Shown: in pieces, positions 1 to 7,200 of the stretch
Numbering within the stretch: position 1 is the first letter of the stretch
How the letters are laid out: every line of letters begins with the position of its first letter
DNA from: Actinomycetota bacterium
GTDB taxonomy: Bacteria > Actinomycetota > Acidimicrobiia > Acidimicrobiales > GCA-2861595
DNA: 8,527 bases
Assembly: GCA_016781225.1 (NCBI GenBank)
Contig: JADDQT010000076.1
Coordinates: 1 to 8,527, forward strand
Direction of reading: 5' to 3'
Position numbers and translations under genes: made by a program
The notes under the pieces: model-generated
Database searches by the model: none
The model's input: only the letters and a program-made list of their open reading frames with translations
Told to the model about the DNA's origin: nothing

Positions 1-1
1 C

Positions 2-448
2 GACGGCGAGGGACAGCTCCACGTGCGGGGGCCCATGACGCTGCGCTGCTACCGCGACGGGACCGACCCCAAGGACGCCGAGGGCTGGCTTCCCACCGGC
101 GACCTGGGCGCCGTGGTCGACGGAGAGGTCCAGGTACACGGCCGGATGTCCGACGTGATCGTCACTGGAGGCGAGAAGGTCCTGCCCACTCGAGTCGAGC
201 AGGCGCTGCGCCATCACCCCAGGGTGAAGGAGGTCGCCGTGGCCGGAGAGCCCGATGCCGAGTGGGGCCAGCGCGTGGTGGCGTGGGTGGTGGCCCGTCG
301 TCCCGGCGCCCCACCCACCCTGGCGTCGCTGCGCGAGGTGGCCAAGGAGACGCTGCCGGCGTACTGCGCCCCCAAGGACATGGTGCTCGTGGCCGAGTTG
401 CCCAAGACCCCCTTGGGCAAGACCCGGAGGACGGCCCTTTGCCGATGA
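2..448 (+). CDS. menE: Acyl/aryl-CoA ligase (AMP-binding, MenE-like), C-terminal part
   Basis: This is the C-terminal part of an ANL-superfamily adenylate-forming ligase. The frame is open to the left edge, so the start and most of the AMP-binding domain are missing. Visible motifs, in order, are GWLPTGDLG (83-109, the conserved Asp that binds ribose), the hinge and start of the C-terminal lid GRMSDVIVTGGEK, and PKTPLGKTRR near the end, with the conserved acyl-adenylating Lys at 419-421. The pattern TGG-K-VLP--VE-AL--HP-V, then GQRVVAWVV, PTLASLR and APK, matches what I know of actinobacterial MenE. MenE activates o-succinylbenzoate with ATP and joins it to CoA in menaquinone synthesis. ANL enzymes are hard to tell apart from the lid alone, so another CoA ligase is possible. 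No other men gene is visible. The next gene follows closely on the same strand and may be co-transcribed. Confidence 0.6.
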   Translation, partial: DGEGQLHVRGPMTLRCYRDGTDPKDAEGWLPTGDLGAVVDGEVQVHGRMSDVIVTGGEKVLPTRVEQALRHHPRVKEVAVAGEPDAEWGQRVVAWVVARRPGAPPTLASLREVAKETLPAYCAPKDMVLVAELPKTPLGKTRRTALCR

Positions 449-481
449 CAGGTGGTCCTAGGCTGCCAGCGTGATGCCAAC

Positions 482-2461
482 GTGAACCGCCTGGCCGGGG
501 AGACGAGCCCCTACCTCCGCCAGCACCAGGACAATCCCGTGGACTGGTACCCCTGGGGAGAGGAGGCCCTCCAGCGGGCCGCAGCCGAGGACCGGCCGAT
601 CCTGCTCTCGGTCGGGTACTCGGCCTGCCACTGGTGTCACGTCATGGCTCACGAGTCCTTCGAGGATCCCGAAGTGGCTGCGGTCATGAACGAGCTGTTC
701 GTGAACGTGAAGGTGGACCGCGAGGAACGCCCCGACGTCGACGCCGTCTACATGGAGGCGGTCCAGGCCTTCTCGGGCCAGGGAGGCTGGCCCATGACCG
801 TCTTCCTCACCCCGGACGGGCGCCCCTTCTTCGGCGGCACCTACTACCCCAAGACGTCGAAGTTGGGACGGCCCGGCTTCGTGGACCTCATGCGGGGCGT
901 GGACCAGGCGTGGCGGGAGCGGCGGGACCAGGTGCTGGCCCAGGCCGACCACGTGTCGTCGGCCATCCGGGCTCAGGCGGCCATGGTCACCGAAGGTTCC
1001 GGGGACGGCGCCGACCACGAGCTGGGCCCGTCCCTACTCGAGCGCGCCCACCAGGCATTGGCCGCCTCGCACGACGCCGAGTGGGGCGGGTTCGGACGCG
1101 CCCCCAAGTTCCCCATGCCCACCAACGTCGAGCTGATGCTGCGGGTGCACGCCCGCACGCATGCCGAGGAACCGTTGTCCATGGCGGTGACCACCCTCGA
1201 CGCCATGGCCTCGGGCGGCATGTACGACCACCTGGGGGGCGGCTTCCACCGCTATTCGGTGGACGCCTTCTGGATGGTGCCCCACTTCGAGAAGATGCTC
1301 TACGACCAGGCCGGCCTGGTGAGGGCGTACCTGCACGCGTGGCAGCTCACCGGTGAGCCCCGGTTCAGCCAGGTCGTGGAGGAGACGGTGGACTACGTCC
1401 TGCGGGATCTCGGCCAGTCCGAGGGCGGGTTCTCCTCGGCCGAGGACGCCGACTCCGAGGGGGAGGAGGGGAGGTTCTACGTCTGGCGCCGGAGCGACGT
1501 GGCCCGGATCGGCGGACCGGAGGCCGTGGATTGGTACGGCGTCACCCAGGGGGGCAACTTCGAGGGTGCCAACATCCTCCACCGCCCTGTCCGGGGCGAC
1601 CTCCTGCGCCCTCCGGAGGTGGAAGGGGCGCGCCGGCGGCTGTTCGACGCACGCCACGACCGCGTCCGGCCCGGCCTGGACGACAAGGTGCTCACGGAAT
1701 GGAACGCCATGTTCCTCTCCTCGCTGGCCGAGGCGGCTGCCGCCCTCGGCCGGGACGACTGGCTTCAGGCGGCGGTTGCCAACGGGGAGTTCCTCCTCTC
1801 GACGCTCAGGCGGGAGGACGGGCGGTGGCTGCGGTCGTGGCAGCGCGACGGCGGTGCCCGCCACCTCGCCTACGCGGTGGACCACGCCTGGTTGGTTGAC
1901 GCGTTCTGCCGGCTGAGCGAAGCCACCGGCAAGGCCCGCTGGCTCGCCGAGGCACGCGCCGCCGCCGATGCGCTGATCGACCTCTTCTGGGACGATGAGG
2001 CCTCCGGCTTCTTCACCACCGGACACGACGCTGAGCGCCTCGTGGTGCGCCACAAGGACCTCCTCGACGGCGCCACTCCGTCGGCCAACTCGGTGGCGGC
2101 CAACGCCCTGCTGCGCCTGTCTGCGTTGACCGGAGAGCAGCGCTACGCCGACCATGCCCAGTCCGTCCTCCGCCTCCTGACGGAGCCCTTGAGCAAGCAC
2201 CCGAGCGCCTTCAGCCACCTGCTCGGCGCGGTGGACATGCTCGTCACCGGCCTCACCGAGGTCGTCGTGGTGGGCGACCGGCCCGACCTGGTGGCGGCCG
2301 TCCAGTCCGGCTACCTCCCCAACGCCGTCCTGGCCTGGGGCGAGCCGCATGACTCCCCGCTGTGGGAGGGCCGCTCGGAGGGTCTGGCCTACGTGTGCCG
2401 GAACTACGCCTGCCAGGCGCCGGTCTCGACCGCCGAGGACCTGTTGGCGCAACTCGGCTGA
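482..2461 (+). CDS. DUF255 thioredoxin-like protein (YyaL/SPATA20 family)
   Basis: This is a complete member of the DUF255 family (Bacillus YyaL, human SPATA20), whose biochemical role is not established. From the chosen start it is 659 aa, close to the usual 650-690. Residues ~1-165 are the thioredoxin-like domain with a CHWC redox-type motif (C49 and C52), followed by the family's ESFED segment. Residues ~180-640 form the (alpha/alpha)6-barrel related to N-acylglucosamine 2-epimerases, with family motifs GGFGRAPKFP, GGMYDHLGGGFHRYSVD, VPHFEKMLYDQAG, SAEDADSEGEEG, DDKVLTEWNAM and DGATPSANSVAANALLRL. The C-terminus has the paired-cysteine motif VCRNYACQAPV. The frame opens at GTG 452, but family members begin close to NRLA-ETSPYL, which favours GTG 482. 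Neither start has a good Shine-Dalgarno. No signal peptide or membrane segment is seen, so it is probably cytoplasmic. It lies 33 nt after the MenE-like gene (3 nt if 452 is used), consistent with an operon. Confidence 0.93.
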   Translation: MNRLAGETSPYLRQHQDNPVDWYPWGEEALQRAAAEDRPILLSVGYSACHWCHVMAHESFEDPEVAAVMNELFVNVKVDREERPDVDAVYMEAVQAFSGQGGWPMTVFLTPDGRPFFGGTYYPKTSKLGRPGFVDLMRGVDQAWRERRDQVLAQADHVSSAIRAQAAMVTEGSGDGADHELGPSLLERAHQALAASHDAEWGGFGRAPKFPMPTNVELMLRVHARTHAEEPLSMAVTTLDAMASGGMYDHLGGGFHRYSVDAFWMVPHFEKMLYDQAGLVRAYLHAWQLTGEPRFSQVVEETVDYVLRDLGQSEGGFSSAEDADSEGEEGRFYVWRRSDVARIGGPEAVDWYGVTQGGNFEGANILHRPVRGDLLRPPEVEGARRRLFDARHDRVRPGLDDKVLTEWNAMFLSSLAEAAAALGRDDWLQAAVANGEFLLSTLRREDGRWLRSWQRDGGARHLAYAVDHAWLVDAFCRLSEATGKARWLAEARAAADALIDLFWDDEASGFFTTGHDAERLVVRHKDLLDGATPSANSVAANALLRLSALTGEQRYADHAQSVLRLLTEPLSKHPSAFSHLLGAVDMLVTGLTEVVVVGDRPDLVAAVQSGYLPNAVLAWGEPHDSPLWEGRSEGLAYVCRNYACQAPVSTAEDLLAQLG

Positions 2462-2502
2462 CGCGCAGGGACAGCCGCCCGGCGCTTCTCGCCCCCCTTT
2501 GG

Positions 2503-2553
2503 CTTTCGGTCCCTGAAACGACAACGAATGGCTGTCGTTTCAGGGACCGAAAG
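2503..2553. repeat. Left palindrome: perfect 21-bp inverted repeat
   Basis: The left arm is 2503-2523, the right arm 2533-2553 and the loop 2524-2532 (9 nt). All 21 pairs are Watson-Crick. The core of the left arm reads TTTCGGTCCCTGAAACGACA. The repeat lies 41 nt after the DUF255 stop and 41 nt before the nuclease ATG. No T-tract follows on either strand, which weakens a plain intrinsic-terminator reading, although GC-rich actinobacteria often lack one. A second, related palindrome sits at the far end of the nuclease gene. Possible roles are the end of a mobile cassette, an operator for the winged-helix protein, or a terminator. Confidence 0.95.
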
Positions 2554-2594
2554 TCCATCAGCCACTGTCACAGGGGCTCGGCAAGCTTGACGAC

Positions 2595-3515
2595 ATGGAT
2601 ACCGGCCAGATCGACACGCTGATGAGAGCTCTCGCCGAACGTCAACACAGCCTGGTGGCCCGTGAGCAGCTTCGATCTCGGGGGATCAGTAGGCAGTGCG
2701 TGGAGAACAGGCTGCGATCTGCGGCGTGGACACCGGTTACCAGCCGCGTCCTGCGGTTGGCCGGAACCCCCGAGTGCCCGGAGCAGCAGGCCTTGGCCGC
2801 TGTGCTCGACGCCGGGCAGGGTGCCGTAGTTTCGCATGAGTCGGCAGCGGCCCTATGGCGCCTTCCCGGCTTCGAGCTGAAGCCGCTCGTCGTCAGTCGC
2901 CCGAGGATCGGGACCAAGCGCAAGACGCCACTGGCCAGCCTGCACCACCCCATCAGCCTGCCGGTGGACCACGTCACCACGAAGCGCGGGATCCCCGTGA
3001 CCACCCTCGTCCGCACCGTCTTCGATCTTGCCGGCGCGATCCACCCAGACCGCGCCGAGCGGGCGCTCCACGCAGCGCTCCGGGCCGGTCTCAGCTGGAC
3101 GGCGCTCGAGCGCCACCTGGTGGCCCAAGCGCGGCAAGGCCGAGACGGGATCTCGCTGATGCGCCAGCTCATAGAGAACAACCGAGGGAAAGCAGCCCTC
3201 GGCAGCGGGTTGGAGGTCCGATTCCTGCGTCTTCTTACCGACGCCGGTCTGCCCGAGCCCCGGCGCCAGGTCGACGTGGGTGCCGAGGGATGGATGGGCC
3301 GGGTCGACTTCCTCTATGACGACGTGGGCCTCGTCCTGGAGGTAGACGGTGCATGGACTCACACCACTGAACCAGACGTCAGTCGTGATCGGCACCGAAT
3401 GGCCCGGCTCGTAGCCGCCGGCTACACCGTCCTGCCGGTGCCGGAGCAGCTCATACGCCGTGCTCCCCACGAGGTGGTCAGGCTCGTCCGTCGGGCTCGT
3501 TCTCGGCTCGTCTGA
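2595..3515 (+). CDS. AbiEi-like wHTH / DUF559 Vsr-like nuclease protein
   Basis: This 306-aa protein joins two recognisable parts. Residues ~8-57 resemble the AbiEi antitoxin N-terminal winged helix (Q17-HSLVAREQLRSRGIS, then a basic stretch ending RVLRLAG). Residues ~58-195 form an AbiEi-like middle region (VSHESAAALWRLPG, RGIPVTTLVRTVFDLA). Residues ~203-300 are a DUF559 domain of the PD-(D/E)xK/Vsr-like fold: E207, D238 in VDFLY, E249 and D251 in VLEVDG, H256, then D265-R-H-R and GYTVLPVP. The acidic residues expected for metal binding are present, so the nuclease looks intact, but its substrate is unknown. No AbiEii toxin gene is adjacent, so a classical type IV toxin-antitoxin role is not supported. 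ATG 2595 is the first start in frame. There is no clear Shine-Dalgarno, and ATG 2622 is an alternative. Codon use looks less biased than in neighbours (ATA twice, AGA, several GTA), which may indicate transfer. It converges on the dnaE block. Confidence 0.85.
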   Translation: MDTGQIDTLMRALAERQHSLVAREQLRSRGISRQCVENRLRSAAWTPVTSRVLRLAGTPECPEQQALAAVLDAGQGAVVSHESAAALWRLPGFELKPLVVSRPRIGTKRKTPLASLHHPISLPVDHVTTKRGIPVTTLVRTVFDLAGAIHPDRAERALHAALRAGLSWTALERHLVAQARQGRDGISLMRQLIENNRGKAALGSGLEVRFLRLLTDAGLPEPRRQVDVGAEGWMGRVDFLYDDVGLVLEVDGAWTHTTEPDVSRDRHRMARLVAAGYTVLPVPEQLIRRAPHEVVRLVRRARSRLV

Positions 3516-3568
3516 GGTTTCGGTCCCCGGAACGACAGTGAAGCGTTGTCGTTTCGGGGACGAGAACC
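3516..3568. repeat. Right palindrome: imperfect copy of the left one
   Basis: The left arm is 3516-3537, the right arm 3547-3568 and the loop 3538-3546 (9 nt). Of 22 pairs, 18 are Watson-Crick, two are G-T/U (3520/3564 and 3530/3554) and two are mismatches (3521/3563 and 3522/3562). Against the palindrome at 2503-2553 its left arm is identical at 18 of 21 positions and its right arm at 16 of 21. It begins at the base after the nuclease stop and lies 14 nt from the end of the convergent minus-strand gene, so it could also act as a two-way terminator. No T-tract is seen. A separate short palindrome CCCCGCGGGG overlaps its right end (3567-3576). Confidence 0.9.
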
Positions 3569-3581
3569 CCGCGGGGGCGGG

Positions 3582-4265
3582 TTACTTGCCGAGGCGGCCT
3601 GCGGCCAGGTCCTCGGCCATGGCCCAACCGAAGGCGATGAGCGAGTCACCGCGGACGCGGTCGAGTCCCGCGAAGAGCGCGGCCACCTCGGGATCGTGGT
3701 CCTCGGGCTTGAGCGCCTCGTGATCGAGGACGCCGCAGGCGTTGCCGTCGCCCTTCACCACGAAGGCGCGGTCCTCTATGCGGCCCTCGGCTCCGAAGCG
3801 CTTGGCCAGGCGGCGGCCCCAGGCCCGCTCCTCACCGGTGGCCTTGTGGCCCGGCCTGGGGACGATGTCCTCCAAGCCCTTGAAGGCCTGGAAACCGGCC
3901 GGGTCGATGAGCCGCGTCCCGACCAGCACGTCCTCGTCGGGGAACGCCAGGAGGGCCCGGCGGTACTCGTCGGCCATGAGGTGCTTGAGCACGGCATCGC
4001 GCTTGGCGCCTCGCCGCACGGAGGCGAGCCCCACCAGAAGGCATGGTGTGCCGCCGATCCGCTCCAGAGTGCAGAACGAGAAACCGCAGAGCTTTCCGTT
4101 GTCGCGCACCTGGGTGATGAGAACCCACTCTTCGCGCTGCTTGGAGAGGAGCCCGACGTCGTAGTTGGCCGGCCCGTCAGCGCAGATGTCGGCCATCTCG
4201 CCAAGCTCGGCGTCGCTGAGCGCGGTGCAGTCCTTGGTCTCGACCTCAGTCGCCATGAGAGCCAT
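3582..4265 (-). CDS. GNAT-like hypothetical protein downstream of dnaE
   Basis: This 227-aa protein has no name I can give with confidence. Its layout fits a GNAT acetyltransferase fold: an N-terminal helix (LSDAELGEMADIC), strands around WVLITQVRDNGKLCGFSFCTLERIG, a strand CLLVGLASV followed by RRGAKRDAVLKHLMADEYRRAL (like the acyl-CoA-binding loop and helix), then VLVGTRLIDPAGFQAFKGL, which resembles the late GNAT strand and aromatic segment. The last ~80 residues, including DRVRGDSLIAFGWAMAEDLA, are charged and not assigned. There is no signal peptide or membrane span. The first ATG lies 3 nt after the dnaE TAA, and a second ATG (4254-4256) is an alternative start. Translation is therefore probably coupled to dnaE. 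Whether it works with the polymerase or only shares its transcript is unknown. That it is a real gene is well supported; the GNAT label is tentative. Confidence 0.75.
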   Translation of the reverse strand: MALMATEVETKDCTALSDAELGEMADICADGPANYDVGLLSKQREEWVLITQVRDNGKLCGFSFCTLERIGGTPCLLVGLASVRRGAKRDAVLKHLMADEYRRALLAFPDEDVLVGTRLIDPAGFQAFKGLEDIVPRPGHKATGEERAWGRRLAKRFGAEGRIEDRAFVVKGDGNACGVLDHEALKPEDHDPEVAALFAGLDRVRGDSLIAFGWAMAEDLAAGRLGK

Positions 4266-4268
4266 AGA

Positions 4269-7200
4269 TTAGTCGACCAGGCAACCCGCTCCCAAGAGAG
4301 CCTTGAGCTCGCCGTGCAGCCCGTTGCTCACGTCCACGCTGAACTCGTCGGGCAGGCGCATGATCTTGGGGCCCAGGTTCAACAGGACGGCGCAGTCTCC
4401 CGGATGCTCGGACAGAACGGCCTTGAGCCGGTCGACTAGGGATTGGCTCAGCCCTCCTGGTGGCAGCGTGATCCTCAGCTCTCGGGTCCCGGCCCGCAGA
4501 TCGGGGCACTTGACCTCGAGACAGGTGAGCTTGGGCTGGTCCTCCCGGCCATCGAGGCGAGCCTTCACGCACGCCACGACGTCGGGAGCCAGGATGTGGC
4601 CGTACTCCCGCATGGTGCGGGGGAAGATCCACACCTCGATGGACGAGGCCAGGTCCTCGAGCTGGAAGGTGGCCATTAGGTCACCCTTCTTCGTGTAGCG
4701 ACGAGCCACGTTGGTGATCACGCCCCCCACCCAGCGCACGTCAGCGTCATGGAGATCGCGCATCTCGGCGATGGTGGTGTCGGCGTGGCGACGGAGCAGC
4801 GACTCGACGCCGAGGAGGGGGTGGTCGGAGAGGTAAAGGCCGAGCATCTCCTTCTCGAACGCAAGCCGCTGGGTCTTGTCGAACTCCACCTGGGGTATGG
4901 GAACGCGGCTGTGATCGGTATCGACCGACGGGGCTTCGCTCCCGAGGTCGAGCGAGAACAGCTCGAACTGGCCCTCCGACTCCCGCCGCCGCCGGGCCAA
5001 CGTACGGTCGACGATCTGCTCGAAGACCTGGCACAGCCCCCGGCGCGGGTGCCCGAGGGCGTCGAAGGCCCCTGCCTTCACCAGTGACTCGATGGAGCGC
5101 TTGTTGAGAACCAGGGGGTCCACCCGGTCGCAGAAGTCGTAGAAGTCGCTGAACGGGCCGTTCGTCTCTCGCTCGGCGACCACTCGCTCCACCAGGCCCT
5201 CGCCCACGTTGCGCACGGCCGACAGGCCGAAGGGGATGCGCCCCTCCCGGGACGCGAAGTCCGAGCTGGACAGGTTGACGTCGGGTACGAGCACCTCGGT
5301 CCCGAGGGCCCGGCACTCGGCCAGGTAGACGGCCGTCTTGTCCTTGTCGTCCTTGACCGACGTGAGCAGGGCGGCCATGTACTCCACGCCGTGGTTGGCC
5401 TTGAGCCACGCCGTCTGATAGGCGACGAGGCCGTAGGCGTAGGCGTGGCTCTTGTTGAAGGCGTAGTCGGCGAAGGGCTCGATCATGTCGAAGAGCTTGG
5501 TTCCGAGCTCGGTGCCATAGCCCTTGGCTCCGCAGCCCTCTACGAACTTGACCCGCTCCTTGGCGATGAGGGCCCGGATCTTCTTTCCGCACGCCTTCCG
5601 GAGGTTGTCGGCCTCCTCCAGGGAGTACCCGGCGAAGCGCTGGGCCACCCGCATCATCTGCTCCTGGTAGATCATGAGCCCCTGAGTGTCGGCCAGCAGC
5701 TCCTCCAGCTCGGGGTGCAGGCACTGGATGGGCTTACGCCCGTTCTTCCGGTCGGCGTAGTCGTTGTGCATGTTGGCCGCCATGGGCCCGGGGCGGTACA
5801 GGGCAACCAGGGCGGCCACGTCGTCGAAGGAGGTGGGCGCGAGCGAGCGCATCAGGGCACGCATGGCCCCGCCCTCGAGCTGGAAGACGCCCACCGAGCG
5901 GCCCTCGCGCAGCATCTCGAAGGTGGGCTCGTCGTCGAGGGGGATGCTGTCGATGTCGGGACGCACGCCGGTGGACTCCTCGACCAGGTCCAGGGCCCGT
6001 TCGATGACGCTCAGGTTGCGCAGGCCCAGGAAGTCCATCTTGAGCAGGCCCAGCTCCTCGACCCCGTGCATCTCGTACTGGGTGACGATGGGCGCGTTGG
6101 ACGGGTCGCCGCCGGGCTCGGGCTTGCGCTGAATGGGTAGGTGCTCGGTGAGGGGCTGCTCGGTGATCACCACGGCGGCGGCGTGGATGCCGTCCTGGCG
6201 GCGCAGGCCCTCCAGGCCCTTGGCCACGTCGATGACCTTGCGGGCGTCCGGGTCGACGGCGTACATGTCCCGGAGCTCTGCGGCCATCTTGAAGCCGTCG
6301 GGGTGGGCAGGGTCCGCGTCGAGGCAGGCACGCAGAGGAGTGTCGCGGCCCATGATCAGCGCGGGCATGGCCTTGGCCACCTTGTCACCGACGGCGTAGG
6401 GGTAGCCGAGGACGCGGGCTGCGTCGCGGACCGCGGCCCGCGCCTTGATGGTGGAGAAGGTGACGATCTGGGCCACGTGGTCCCAGCCGTAGCGCTCCGC
6501 GGCGTAGCGGATCATCTCGCCGCGGTGGCGCTCGTCGAAGTCCATGTCGATGTCGGGCATCTGCTTGCGGCCCGCGTTCAAGAAGCGCTCGAAGAGCAGG
6601 TCGTGGGCCAAGGGGTCGAGGTCCACGATGCGCAGGCAGTAGGCCACGCAGCACCCGGCTGCCGAACCGCGTCCTGGTCCCACCCGGATGCCGGACTCCC
6701 GGGCGTGGCGGATGAGGTCCCAGACGACGAGGAAGTAGGCCGAGAACCCCATGTCGGCGATCACGCTGAGCTCGGCTTCGAGGCGGGGCGCCACGGGCTC
6801 CGGCACCGAGTCGCCGTAGCGCTGGCGGGCTCCGTCGAAGGTGAGGCGGCGGAGGTAGTCGGCCTCCGATGTGAAGCCGGTTGGGAGCGGGAAGTGGGGA
6901 AGTTGCGGCTTGCCGAACTCGATCTCCACCTGGCAGCGCTCGGCGATGGCCAAGGTGCTGTCACATGCCTTGGGGTAATCGGAGAACAGCGAGCGCATCT
7001 CCGCCGCCGTCTTCAGGTAGTGCTGGTCACCCTCGAAGCGGAAGCGCTTCTCGTCGGCGAGGGTTGCGCCTGTCTGCACGCAGAGCAGGGCGTCGTGGGC
7101 CACGGCGTCCTCCTGCCGTGGGTAGTGGCTGTCGTTGGTGGCCAGCAGGGGCGCACCCAGCCGGGCGGCGATGTCGATGAGCTGCGGGTTGGTCTTGCGC

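Larger units (their letters stand above)
2503..3568 (+). other. Putative palindrome-bounded AbiEi/DUF559 nuclease cassette
   Basis: This is a single gene (2595-3515) bracketed by two homologous palindromes (2503-2553 and 3516-3568), the second touching the stop codon. What is seen: two related long inverted repeats, equal 9-nt loops, found nowhere else in the window, with only one gene between them. What is inferred: the unit may move or be maintained as one piece, perhaps with the nuclease acting on the palindromes, as RAYT enzymes do on REP hairpins. I see no target-site duplication outside the palindromes and no transposase or recombinase, so mobility is not shown. Confidence 0.4.

Noticed and set aside
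1034..2524. A 496-codon minus-strand open frame opposite the DUF255 gene
   Set aside because: It is antisense to a gene with strong family motifs along its whole length and contains no recognisable domain. It also runs into the left palindrome.
2500..2560. Left palindrome as a simple intrinsic terminator of the DUF255 gene
   Set aside because: Not excluded, but no T-tract follows, the perfect 21-bp stem is unusually long, and a homologous copy bounds the next gene, so I kept it as a repeat rather than a terminator.
2565..2573. Small palindrome CTGTCACAG upstream of the nuclease gene
   Set aside because: Four-base arms are common by chance, and there is no second copy or other support for an operator.
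2587..2592. TTGACG just before the nuclease start as a -35 box
   Set aside because: A -10 box would fall inside the coding region (about 2610-2615), and no acceptable hexamer is there.
2503..3568. Classical insertion sequence or CRISPR repeat pair
   Set aside because: There is no transposase or DDE/HUH motif, no visible target-site duplication, and only two repeats about 1 kb apart with a gene between them.
3546..4439. A 297-codon plus-strand open frame opposite the GNAT-like gene and the end of dnaE
   Set aside because: It starts inside the right palindrome, overlaps two minus-strand genes and shows no domain. The minus-strand reading has better composition and a coupled start after dnaE.
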